Shown here: positions 1 to 8,775 of the stretch, one piece after another
Layout of the letters: the number at the start of each line of letters is the position of its first letter
Position numbering within the stretch: position 1 is the stretch's first letter
Origin: Carpediemonas membranifera
Lineage: Eukaryota; Fornicata
Direction of reading: 5' to 3'
DNA length: 64,000 nt
Assembly: GCA_019828565.1 (NCBI GenBank)
Contig: JAHDYR010000006.1
Coordinates: 124,001-188,000, forward strand
Position numbers and translations under genes: made by a program
Notes under the pieces: model-generated
What the model was told of the DNA's origin: nothing
Seen by the model: only the letters and a program-made list of their open reading frames with translations
Database searches by the model: none

Positions 1-438
1 GTCATCGTGACGGATCCGCAGGTCATGAGCATGGAATATAGCCGTAAGAAGCAGGTATCGACACTCATGGTCCAGGAGATGCGGGCCCTCCTCTCTCCCC
101 GTGATTCTCTAGCCACGGAGTCCCGCAAGGCGCAGGTGGAAGGCTTTGCCGAGTCCTACCTTTCACCCGAAGAGAGGGAGAAGTGCGACGACGTCATAGC
201 TGACCTAGATATGACCAAATACCTGCCACAGGAAGAGATTGATGCTGCCAAGAAACGGTCCAAACGCAGAGGAACCTTGGGCCGCTATCAGGTTATGTCG
301 ACACAAAGCCAGAAGCTGGACGTGAGCAGGTCGGCCGGCTCTTTCCCTACAATGAAGGGCGAGGAGACAGTGCGGTGGGACTACACGGCAGAGTACGAGC
401 AGGGGCTGGGCGAGGATGGGGTCAGGACTGTCAGGTGA
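1..438 (+). CDS. 3' end of an unidentified protein gene (5' truncated)
   Basis: The reading frame is open from the first base of the window to a TGA at 436-438. The apparent start at base 7 is GTG inside a frame that is already open, so this is the C-terminal part (about 145 residues) of a longer protein. The segment is hydrophilic and charged, with a KKRSKRR basic patch near the middle and a tail containing WDYTAEYEQG. I see no membrane span, signal or known catalytic motif and do not recognise the family. Codon use (mostly C or G in third position) matches the neighbours, which supports it being coding. The sequence upstream of the window is needed to name it. Confidence 0.55.
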   Translation, partial: VIVTDPQVMSMEYSRKKQVSTLMVQEMRALLSPRDSLATESRKAQVEGFAESYLSPEEREKCDDVIADLDMTKYLPQEEIDAAKKRSKRRGTLGRYQVMSTQSQKLDVSRSAGSFPTMKGEETVRWDYTAEYEQGLGEDGVRTVR

Positions 439-876
439 CGGCCAGGCGGCTGAGTGTGGCGTGTTGGTAGTGTGGGTGGTGTTCTCTTATTCTTACTGCT
501 GAGGGTTGACTGGGTTTGACTTGTCGGTCGAGATTGTGACGGCTGTACAGTTGCTCTGTAAGTGCTCTCGCAAATCAATTTAAACAATCTTTCTCTAGCC
601 TCACAAGTCTCTTTACCAGTCAACTATGTCTCTGAGAACCGAATCTTCCGGTCTTGGTCAACGCTTGTCACCTGTGCCGCGGGGCAAACACACGGGAACC
701 ACAAGGCGGTAGCGGCCCAGTCGCGGCGGGTCTATTGCTACCCTAGAATAGCACTGGACGCCTTCATATCTCACGATAAAATACCGCAGATCGTCTGTAT
801 TTAGCGGGCGAGATTCGCGGCTGAGATTACTGTATCCAGATCTGGTTAGACACAAGTCCCTCAACAAGGCAAGACA
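439..876. other. Intergenic stretch, no gene seen
   Basis: 438 bases between the end of the first gene and the VPS23 start. Short ORFs here (for example 562-804, plus) have poor codon bias and no recognisable domain. I see no tRNA box A/B pair and no repeat. It presumably holds the 3' flank of the first gene and the promoter of VPS23. Confidence 0.6.
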
Positions 877-1998
877 ATGACGAGTCTCATGACGCAGGAG
901 CTTCACAACCTCCTTTCAAAGATCGGAACGTACCGACAGATGGACGTGGTCTCTGGGCAAATCCTCGAGTGTTTCCGCACATACAGCAACCTCAAGCCCA
1001 TTCTCGGGGTTATTCCTGCTCAATCAAGCCACTGCGTAGTTCTCCGCGGCACTGTGCCCATGTACTACCGCAACAACAAGTACAATATCCCCGTCGGCAT
1101 GTGGATCCCGACCACATTCCCCTCTTCCCCCCCGATCCCATATGTCCTCCCCACAGGAGACATGTTCATCCGCCCCAACCACCCCCAGGTCGATAAGTAC
1201 GGCAAGGTCACGCTGGACTACATCCACCCACGCAACTGGCGGCCAGGCCAGTCGACTCTGCTCGAGTCGGTCAATCAGCTGTGCATCGAGTTCGGGAAGA
1301 ACCCCCCGGTGAGCTCTGGCCCTTCTCCGAGCTCTGGTTCAGCCCAGCATCATCGCCCCCCGCCCCCGCAGCAGCAGCAGCCAGTATTCCAGCGGCCTGG
1401 GCAGTACCCCGCAGGCCAGTACCAGCATAAGCCGCAGCCCCAGCAGGAGAGAATGATGCTCCTCTCCCAGCTGAGCCAGAAGATGTTCAACGACCTCTCT
1501 GTTAAGCGCTCAGACCTTGTTCGCCACGGTAACACCGTCAGCAAGGAGATTGACAGCAGATGCGGCGAGGTCCAGCAGAAGCAGAGCATGGCTGGCAATA
1601 TGGCACGGGACCACAGCCAGCTGGAGACCTCGATCGGCCGCATGAAGCTTGCTATCGCAGACATTGACCGGCAGATTGCCTCCCTCGAAGCCTCCGCTGG
1701 TCCGGTCGACCCACACCAGAGAAACGCACTGGACGAAGCAACCGACCCCGATAACGCATCCCGCCGCCAGGTATCTCGTCTGACGGCAGAGAACCAGGCG
1801 CTCGAGGACGCCATGTACAAGATTTACGTGGCAATGTGTGACGATGAAGTCGAGCCGATCGACGGCTTGAAGTACATAAGAAAGCTCGCCAAGGAGCAGT
1901 TTTACGACAGGGCGCTGCTGTGGAAGATCGAGAAGACCCGCATGATGATGGCCAGGCGGGGCCAACCCCAGCAACCCCCGAGGCAGGCCGTGCAATGA
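877..1998 (+). CDS. VPS23: VPS23/TSG101-like ESCRT-I subunit
   Basis: 373 residues. The N-terminal half (about 5-145) is a UEV domain: a ubiquitin-conjugating fold with VPMYYRNNKYNIPVGMW, the PSSPPIPYVLPT segment and MFIRPNHPQVDKYGKVTLDYIHPRNW. The catalytic cysteine of active E2 enzymes is absent, as in TSG101/Vps23. A Pro/Gln-rich linker (about 146-190) and a coiled coil (about 190-300) follow, then a C-terminal region (about 305-365; GLKYIRKLAKEQFYDRALL) matching the steadiness box. The known family role is recognition of ubiquitinated cargo and recruitment of ESCRT-I to endosomes for multivesicular body sorting. Length and domain order are those of the full family. The ATG at 877 begins just before the conserved fold and no upstream extension is needed. 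Confidence 0.9.
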   Translation: MTSLMTQELHNLLSKIGTYRQMDVVSGQILECFRTYSNLKPILGVIPAQSSHCVVLRGTVPMYYRNNKYNIPVGMWIPTTFPSSPPIPYVLPTGDMFIRPNHPQVDKYGKVTLDYIHPRNWRPGQSTLLESVNQLCIEFGKNPPVSSGPSPSSGSAQHHRPPPPQQQQPVFQRPGQYPAGQYQHKPQPQQERMMLLSQLSQKMFNDLSVKRSDLVRHGNTVSKEIDSRCGEVQQKQSMAGNMARDHSQLETSIGRMKLAIADIDRQIASLEASAGPVDPHQRNALDEATDPDNASRRQVSRLTAENQALEDAMYKIYVAMCDDEVEPIDGLKYIRKLAKEQFYDRALLWKIEKTRMMMARRGQPQQPPRQAVQ

Positions 1999-2106
1999 GC
2001 GTAGGGCCGTGCGGAAACAGCTGGAATTTGTAAAATGCGATTTCTGACCGATAATATCGGGGCATGAGGCGGTGGTGTCAGTCTACTGGATTATCCTTTC
2101 ATCCCC

Positions 2107-3519
2107 TCACCGCATGACCTTACCAGACCTCGTAAACATCAGATTCCTTGGGTCCACGGTCTCCTCCACCAGGGTCGTGTCCAGGCTCTCATCCAGCCCG
2201 CTCACACCCTCGCTGGCGTCTGACACCACCAGACTGTCGCCCCCAGAACCATCGCCCAGGCCTCGACCCACAGCTGGCCGCGTCCCAGCCCGTGTGCCCC
2301 CTGACCCCGCTGTGGCTGTGGGGACCGAGTGCATGGGACTGGCCATGATCGAGTCATCTTCTAAAACTGCCCATGACTCCTCGACCGACTGAGTGGTTGT
2401 GTCGCGTGGAACTGCCTGGACAGAGAGGGCGCGGGTCTCGGCCTCGTCAGTCTGTACCTCTACCCGTCGGGTTGTCACGGCGTCGGTCTGTGCACCTTGC
2501 TCTCGGTTGAGCCAGCCCATGTGTGACCCGCTCGCTTGTACGCCGACGTCCACTGGCGTTGTGTTCGTCCTGGCCCGGGTCTGTTGGAGTGACTGTGCCG
2601 TCTCAGCATATTTGGACTCGGTCATGGATTTGATTCGTTCAATTTCAGTCTGAAGGTCTTGTTCTATCTTATAACTCTCGTCGAGCTGACTGGCCACGCC
2701 GCGGAGCTTGGCCTGCTTCTGCTTGATGATACCCCGGAACACCTCCGCTTTCTTCGCCCTCTTTTCTCTCGCCTCGCTCATCTGTCTCGCCAGCAGCGCC
2801 TTCCTTGCCTCCAGATCAGCGGCGTAGTGTGCCCACACGATATTCAACACCCGCTCGGCCACCCTGGCCACAACAGGGTCGACCCCAGCCCTCTCCAGCG
2901 CCTCTATGTCCGGGGTTGAATCCAGTGTAATCCCAGTGAAGTCGATGACTGGGTTTTGCGGCGGCGTGTAGACCGCGGCTTGGAGTGGGGGGTGAGACGG
3001 GGGCAGGCGCCGCTTGGGGGTCTGGAGGGTGTCTATGACTGGACTATTGGATGACTGGAGCCAGACAGACACGGGCGAGGGTGAGACGCGTGGCCCGGTG
3101 CGAGTGGGGGCGGGGGAGGGGTCAGATGTGGCCATCAGTCGGGTATGGGAAGCTACTGGCGTCTCGCGAGTTTCTTTGGTTGTAGCTACTGGATTATTGC
3201 AAACGATGGAAGCTGCTTGGGGCTCTTGCTTGAGCGGAACATGCACCGTGCGCATTTTCTTCGTTTCGAGGAGGGAATCGTCTACATGCGGCGTTGGAGG
3301 CGACTCGTCAGGGATTGGCGGCAGCTTTTCTGGAGATGGTGAGTCTGTTTGCATGAAAGAGTTCGTAGTCTTCGCACCACGCTGCATTCGCCGAAGTTCT
3401 TCGAGAATCGACGCAGTCCTCAGAGGACGGCGAATAGACGCCATAAAGGCATCCTGATCAGTTGTATGTATCGCTTTGGCATCAGGTGGACGCATTGCAC
3501 CGCTTTTGACAGAAGGCAT
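2107..3519 (-). CDS. Coiled-coil protein with an array of LC8-type QT motifs
   Basis: About 470 residues from the ATG at 3519. The frame continues upstream to 3606, but only from a GTG, so I prefer 3519; ATGs at 3495 and 3444 are alternatives. The N-terminal half is disordered and Pro/Ser-rich and includes FMQTDSP. The middle (roughly plus positions 2640-2830) is a charged coiled coil. After it come five short motifs, VGVQAS, GAQTDA, VEVQTDE, LSVQAV and TTTQSVE, at plus 2382-2547, with Q-to-Q spacing of about 16, 12, 12 and 9 residues. Such spaced (T/V)Q(T/V) motifs are the known linear ligands of dynein light chain LC8. I infer an LC8-dimerised cytoskeletal or centriolar scaffold, but the protein family itself is not recognised. 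It is divergently transcribed from the ATG13-like gene. Confidence 0.7.
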   Translation of the reverse strand: MPSVKSGAMRPPDAKAIHTTDQDAFMASIRRPLRTASILEELRRMQRGAKTTNSFMQTDSPSPEKLPPIPDESPPTPHVDDSLLETKKMRTVHVPLKQEPQAASIVCNNPVATTKETRETPVASHTRLMATSDPSPAPTRTGPRVSPSPVSVWLQSSNSPVIDTLQTPKRRLPPSHPPLQAAVYTPPQNPVIDFTGITLDSTPDIEALERAGVDPVVARVAERVLNIVWAHYAADLEARKALLARQMSEAREKRAKKAEVFRGIIKQKQAKLRGVASQLDESYKIEQDLQTEIERIKSMTESKYAETAQSLQQTRARTNTTPVDVGVQASGSHMGWLNREQGAQTDAVTTRRVEVQTDEAETRALSVQAVPRDTTTQSVEESWAVLEDDSIMASPMHSVPTATAGSGGTRAGTRPAVGRGLGDGSGGDSLVVSDASEGVSGLDESLDTTLVEETVDPRNLMFTRSGKVMR

Positions 3520-3704
3520 TCGGCGCTCTTGTCCGCGCACACATTCATAACCTGCGAAAAGTGACGCAACGGAGAGGCAGTCAACCTCAGGCACAGAGTG
3601 CAACACCAGGCCTCACCATACTCATCAATCCGCCGTTTTGGGCATTGTGCATAAACTGCACCAACAACAGCCCTGTTACCAGTCCATCACCACTGCGGCC
3701 TCAA

Positions 3705-5243
3705 ATGTCCGACCGAGCGTTAACTACACGTGCAATTTTCCGAAAAATCATACAAATCGTCTTATCAGCGCGCATTGATGCTGAGTTCCTACTCCCCGGA
3801 GCCACGCCTGCCGCAGACCTCTTCTCTCTTTCCCTACCATCAAGCGAGCTTATTAATCGCACGTTAGACGATATATTCGGTACATCTGCCGTCTCTCCCA
3901 CTGCGCTGTGCATCGACATTCTCACTGTTCCTCCTTCGCGAGCACCATGCCGTCCCCACTTCCTGCCAGGCACAGACTCGGACCAGGCCACCCTGCTTGA
4001 GCGTTGGACGTTCATCCGGCCCACTACCTCCACTATAGTACGGAGTCAGGACCGAGCAGCTGTTGCCTCGTTCTGTCGGCACCTCTACTCCCGTCTGAGA
4101 ATACTCCCGACCAGTTCGTTGGGATCTATAGCGACGCAGGTCGAGTCTACACTCGAGAACGCCGAGTTTGTTCGCATGCCCGTCCTCTTCGCGATTTCTC
4201 TCTCGCAGAAGTCCCCATCGATGATGTCTTTTGCAGCAAAGTCTTCCAGACTCACTATGTCGTCCCCGGCTGGCATGAAAGCAGAACTGCAGTTCCTTGC
4301 ACGGCCTGACGTTGAAGACGTAGTGAGAGAATCGATCCTTGCTTCCCAGAGTGGGTCAGGCCGTCCTGCTCAAAGATCTGCTGAAGACTTGCTTGATTTT
4401 GCAAACTCAAGCTCGAGTCGGCCTCACACAGTCATCGCCGACTTCTACTCTCCCCCGATCGAGAGCGTAATGATGGCACCAATTGTCGCGGGTCAGACTG
4501 ATAATGTTTTCCAGAGTGTACCGCGTGCTGAGCTCTCCGGCCTGTCCATGTCATCCGCAGCGGTCGACCAGATGTGGAATATCCCAGATACGTTTCCCCC
4601 GAACATGATGGCCGGCATCCGCCCCAAGGCCCCCCCCACGACAACACTGATGCCCCCGCCTATGTATGACCGTGAAGCGGCCTCACCGGGCGGCACTCAG
4701 CCCCATGCCACTTCTCTGGACGAGGAGATGGCCAGTATTCTGAAGACTCTGGTGATTGGGGACGAGCACGATCCGTTCAAACTGCCCGAGCTCGGTCCGA
4801 TCGCCCAGGATGAGAACTTGGCGCCGCTGATGAACTTTAACCTCACGAATAGGTACATGCCCCCGGACGTGGGTCGAAATAAGCTCAGGTCGCTCCCGAC
4901 AGCCCCGTTCACCGTGCCTGAGTATAGAACACCGCAGGATAAGAGCATCGATGACCTCGAGGGTGTGGGAGCCGCACTGCTCGCCCTGGAGTGCGCTAAA
5001 CGGGCTTTGGGCGTGCCTGCGTCGGCGAATGACATCCGCGTGACTCCAATGACTGTGGAACGAGATATTAATAGAGATTTACTCGCTGACCGCAATTCCG
5101 TGACAATATTCCCTGAAGACGAGGACTCGACCGACTTTGTGCTCCCCCCGGAGACACGGGACAACATCGAGGGCGTCTACTCCGACTACCGGGGTCGGGT
5201 TGGGCAATACAAGGACCTCGTCAAGTTCCTAGCAAATGGGTGA
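3705..5243 (+). CDS. ATG13-like HORMA-domain autophagy protein (probable)
   Basis: 512 residues from the ATG at 3705. The frame extends up to 3561 only from a GTG and lacks coding character. The first ~190 residues resemble the ATG13 HORMA domain: FRKIIQIVLSARI at the start, a FSLSLP segment, CIDIL followed by LLERWTF (the LE-W strand typical of ATG13), then FCRHLYSRLRILPTSSL, which matches the 'L-RSLY-RLLPAYKL' helix. The C-terminal ~320 residues are disordered and Ser/Pro-rich, as in ATG13, and end with an EDSTDFVLPP stretch. ATG13 is the regulatory subunit of the Atg1/ULK1 kinase complex that starts autophagy. A CATAAACTGCAC motif lies about 45 bases upstream of the ATG. The assignment rests on pattern recognition of a fast-evolving family. 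Confidence 0.6.
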   Translation: MSDRALTTRAIFRKIIQIVLSARIDAEFLLPGATPAADLFSLSLPSSELINRTLDDIFGTSAVSPTALCIDILTVPPSRAPCRPHFLPGTDSDQATLLERWTFIRPTTSTIVRSQDRAAVASFCRHLYSRLRILPTSSLGSIATQVESTLENAEFVRMPVLFAISLSQKSPSMMSFAAKSSRLTMSSPAGMKAELQFLARPDVEDVVRESILASQSGSGRPAQRSAEDLLDFANSSSSRPHTVIADFYSPPIESVMMAPIVAGQTDNVFQSVPRAELSGLSMSSAAVDQMWNIPDTFPPNMMAGIRPKAPPTTTLMPPPMYDREAASPGGTQPHATSLDEEMASILKTLVIGDEHDPFKLPELGPIAQDENLAPLMNFNLTNRYMPPDVGRNKLRSLPTAPFTVPEYRTPQDKSIDDLEGVGAALLALECAKRALGVPASANDIRVTPMTVERDINRDLLADRNSVTIFPEDEDSTDFVLPPETRDNIEGVYSDYRGRVGQYKDLVKFLANG

Positions 5244-5537
5244 GGGGTGGTCGTAAATTATAGTGGTTTATGGCTCTCTTTGGGTTATGGATCAATTATC
5301 AGTTATGTGGCTTTTTAAGCAAAGCTGGACTGCCGCTGACGGATTTGTTGGTAGAATAATCGTTGGATATCAGTTTGCGACACGATAATCCAATAATCCT
5401 TGGATGGTGACCAGTAAGGGCTATACGAAGATCGTATTCGAGGCCCTACCAGCACTTGTGGTGTCAAGATGGGGGTCAATCAAATTCATTTTTGATCGAA
5501 TCGAACACCAACAACTCCTAACACCACACTGCCAGCC

Positions 5538-6323
5538 ATGGACGCGGAGAAATGGATGGCAAGTTACAAAACAACACGAGAGCTCTCAGAAAAGCTAGTA
5601 GACCTCGTTAGACAGAAGACAGCGGCGGAGAACGAGCAAGTCGCCTCCCAATTCCGCCTCAAGCTCAGAACACAGTCAAAATCGCTCGATCCACAGATCA
5701 AAGTGCTCAATGCGGACCTCCAGAAGATGCGTAGGAACCCTGTAGTATACCGCCTGACCCGCGCGGATATCCAGGAGCGGATGAAGCTCATGGACATCCT
5801 CAAGAAGCAGCAAGAGCTCATTGCCGTAGGAATCAACCCCACGCGCCAGAAGCCGACGCATTCCCAGAATACGAACCCTCTCTTCGAGTACAAGGAGACT
5901 TCGACGACCCAGGGGGCGAACAACATGGAGCTCATGGAGATCCAGCGGGAGATCATGGAGGTCAAGCACGGGGCCAAGCTCGATCAGATCAGCCAGCACA
6001 TGACTGATCTGAAGGAGATCGGAGTGACAATCGGGGATGAGCTCGACGAGGGTGACGAAATCATAGACACGCTCGACTCAAACATGACTGCGACCACAAA
6101 TAGACTCAAAGCGGCGGCCCGGCGGGTGGAGAAGACGAGGAAGAAGGTCCGTATCGGGTGGAAGATGCTCTGTCTCAACACGTGCGCCTTTGTACTCATG
6201 CTCGTCCTGGCCGTCACCGTGTTCATCCCGAACGACGGCATACTGAACGAGCACGAGGCGTCAGACGTGCCCGCTGCTGCGACGTCTCTTCTTCAGCTCA
6301 TGCCTTCATTAAATTTAGATTAG
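5538..6323 (+). CDS. Syntaxin-8-like Qc-SNARE with Gly at the zero layer
   Basis: 261 residues. An N-terminal helical region (1-100) is followed by a SNARE helix (about 140-203) and one membrane span (about 210-230; LCLNTCAFVLMLVLAVTVFI). The SNARE core IGDELDEGDEIIDTLDSN closely resembles syntaxin 8 (ELDEQNEIIDDL), but the ionic-layer Gln is replaced by Gly (residue 172). A luminal tail of about 30 residues follows the span, longer than usual for a tail-anchored SNARE. The family role is as the Qc helix in endosomal or lysosomal fusion complexes. The ATG at 5538 is the first in frame and fits the usual N-terminus. A Qa-syntaxin is encoded at 19.1-20.1 kb. Confidence 0.8.
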   Translation: MDAEKWMASYKTTRELSEKLVDLVRQKTAAENEQVASQFRLKLRTQSKSLDPQIKVLNADLQKMRRNPVVYRLTRADIQERMKLMDILKKQQELIAVGINPTRQKPTHSQNTNPLFEYKETSTTQGANNMELMEIQREIMEVKHGAKLDQISQHMTDLKEIGVTIGDELDEGDEIIDTLDSNMTATTNRLKAAARRVEKTRKKVRIGWKMLCLNTCAFVLMLVLAVTVFIPNDGILNEHEASDVPAAATSLLQLMPSLNLD

Positions 6324-6555
6324 ACGACCACAAGAGATGGACGGTGTGGTATTTATATCGAGCGTTGCCCAACCTTGAGCTCAGACGCCAGTCTCAGGGG
6401 CAATGGGGGTCACGCTGCGGTAATAGTAGTTCATGTACAATGCGAGCAGTGGTGGCAGACTCGCGAGAGCTGGTGCATCAGCGATATGCTGGCCAGGATG
6501 ATGGGGATGCGGGCAGACACTTATAAGCTGACGAATATGCGAACTCTGTAGGCGA

Positions 6556-7683
6556 CCAGGCGCATATGGCGAAGGAGGCAGACATGACGCGTGGTCTTTC
6601 GGTTCGTCATCGCATGAGGCTTGACCGGCACAGTCATTGGAGGACGTGCACGTTGGAGTGAATAAGCGAGTACAAGGCTGGTTGGACATCGCAATGGTCC
6701 AAGTCAGTCTCGGGTGACCGACTGTCGCGAGTCGTTCTCAATGACGATGGATGCTCATGAGGCTCTTCAGCAGCTGGACGCCCACATCGCCTTGATTGAT
6801 GCCGATATAGCTCAGCTGAACGGCATGATGCTTATCGACGAGGACATCGATGCCCGTATCGTGAGCCTGGACAGAACACGCGCTCGTCTCGCTGCAATGC
6901 GCTCTTCAGAGCCCAAGAGCGGCAGGGACATCCAACGCGATGCAATGATTGGCTTGCATTCCGTCATTTCGCGCGACTATGTCGATTTGCCAGGCGATAT
7001 TCTCACCCCCATGCGAGAGGCCTTCACCCACGAGTTCGGCGAGGAGCTTCCGGACGAAGACGCCAAACCCGAGCCAGTCACGACCAATAAGGTGGCCAGC
7101 GCGCTCATGGCCCTCGACCTCCACCATCGCAGCGCCATCTGCTTTGTCAATAGGATTGTCGCGTTTCTTTATCACGGCCGCCAGCTGTCCATGAACGTCG
7201 AGCTCGCGGATGGCGAGGACCTCCCGGTCGCCCTGCACACGCTGAACCAGGGCGCGGTGTGGGCGTGTCTGGTGGGCGGCGGGGCCAACCCCGACCTCTG
7301 GGACAGGGTGCAGAAGAAGGCTCTGTCCGATGGAAAGAAGCAGTCACATATTCGTAGAAAGTTGCGTGCCGAGATGCATAACAAGATCTGCAAGGATCTC
7401 ATCCCCAAGGGCCTCGCCCCAACAGCCAAGTACCTCTGGTTCCTCTGCCGCAAATTCTTCTTCTCGCTGAACGTCGCCGAGAAGGACGGCGAGAGCTATC
7501 AGTACACAGTGTACGACAGATGCTACCACCACCGCATGTACATGGGCCGACTCTTCATGCTCGACACGATGCACCGCACCGCCCTCACCAGGGCTAGGAT
7601 GCCCAGGGCCCTCGAGGTCTACAGCCACGAGATCACACACATCGCCAGGACACCCAAGGGCCTGTGGGGCTGGGGACAGAACG
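6556..7683 (+). repeat. Copy 1 of a ~1.1-kb near-identical duplicated segment
   Basis: This segment matches 40491-41614 with only about ten base substitutions that I can count, plus one 4-base length difference. It covers about 185 bases upstream of the start codon and the first ~315 codons of the RCC1-like gene. The match begins abruptly at the shared CCAGGCGCATATGG and ends abruptly after GGGGACAGAACG, beyond which the two genes are only distantly similar. The sharp edges suggest gene conversion or a recent segmental duplication inside an older gene pair. Confidence 0.9.
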
Positions 7684-8503
7684 CATACTATCAGCTGGGG
7701 TTCAAGTCATCTGGGTTCGTCGACCCGACCCGCCTCACCTTCCCCGCCTGTCCCAAGGTCGCCGAGCTCGAGGCCAGCCTGCCCCCTGGGAGAAGCACAG
7801 GATGGTGATTGATGTGTCAATGGAGTTTGACCAGACTTTTATCCTCACCCCAGTCGGTACTGTCATGGCTGGTGCGGATTCAACGCGGTATGTCGGCCCA
7901 GTCGAGTAGGAGAGCTGGTACCACTTCCACCCAGTCGCCGTGCCGCCTGGCTTTGTCCCAGATCACATTACATGAAGGGGGACTTCCATTCTCTCATTGG
8001 CCGATCGGCAGGTGATCGGCGGGAGAATTGGGCACCAGAATTAACCGACTGGCTTTAGCAACCTGACCTTCAGGGTCGACCAGATCATGCATGCTAATCT
8101 TTTTACCATATTCGTCTGTGGCCGCCAGCTGCTGTTCGCAGGTAAGGTTCACAAGCAATTGGCCCAGTCCGGCCTGCTGCCTGGATTCAATACGGGTAGC
8201 TACTGCCTCAAACCCGCTCCCCTCCGGTTCCCAGAGAGGATCAAGGGGTTGTTCGCATCCAACGATAACCTGATCTGGGTCACTGAGGACCAGACCCGGC
8301 TTGTTTCAGAGATGTATGGTGAACCGACTGTCATCCTCTTCGAGGTGAGTGCTTTCACCGGTATCTTCTTCCGTGACTCCTCTGGGCAGTGGTTTGGCGT
8401 GTCGCGTGTCTCGGGTGGGGTGGCTGTGATGAAGATGTGCAAGACGCCCAAGACTAGAGCAATCGCGATCCCCTCTGTGAACGTCGACCCGACGACCGAC
8501 TGA
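6741..8503 (+). pseudogene. RCC1-like repeat protein, pseudogene copy 1
   Basis: The frame is intact from the ATG at 6741 to a stop at 7808. It encodes an N-terminal coiled coil, a helical region and the start of RCC1-type repeats (WGWGQN...QLG). Near 7790 a C-run is one base shorter than in copy 2 (five C against six), which shifts the frame and makes the stop. Homology to copy 2 continues in other frames: 7803-7907 ends at a TAG, the segment matching its FVPDHI region ends in a TGA near 7975, and 8087-8503 matches the C-terminal part with SGLLPGFN, PLRFPERI and SGQWF. At least three lesions are therefore present. The intact gene would have encoded a beta-propeller-like protein of about 580-600 residues. 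The exact role of this RCC1-like family is unknown. Confidence 0.75.
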
Positions 8504-8775
8504 CGCGTGGAACTTGTGATCGCTTGTTGCTGTACCCTCTATAGTCTAAACGGCAATAGGCGATCATTATAAAGGTAGAAAAAAAAATTGAGGTCCTGCT
8601 TTCCATGCTTGACTGCGTCTGGCTTGCGCTTGAAAGATTTCCCACCTGGCCATTGGCGCAGGTGCCCTCCTTCTGGTTGTGAATCCCCATGGCCGATTCG
8701 TTAGAGCTCGATACGGGAGCCGGCGGACAGTTGGTACCGGGGTACGGCAACACTGACTAATAATTAAACTGCACA

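Noticed and set aside
562-804. 80-codon ORF on the plus strand
   Set aside because: Poor codon bias, no domain, and an overlapping antisense ORF of similar quality.
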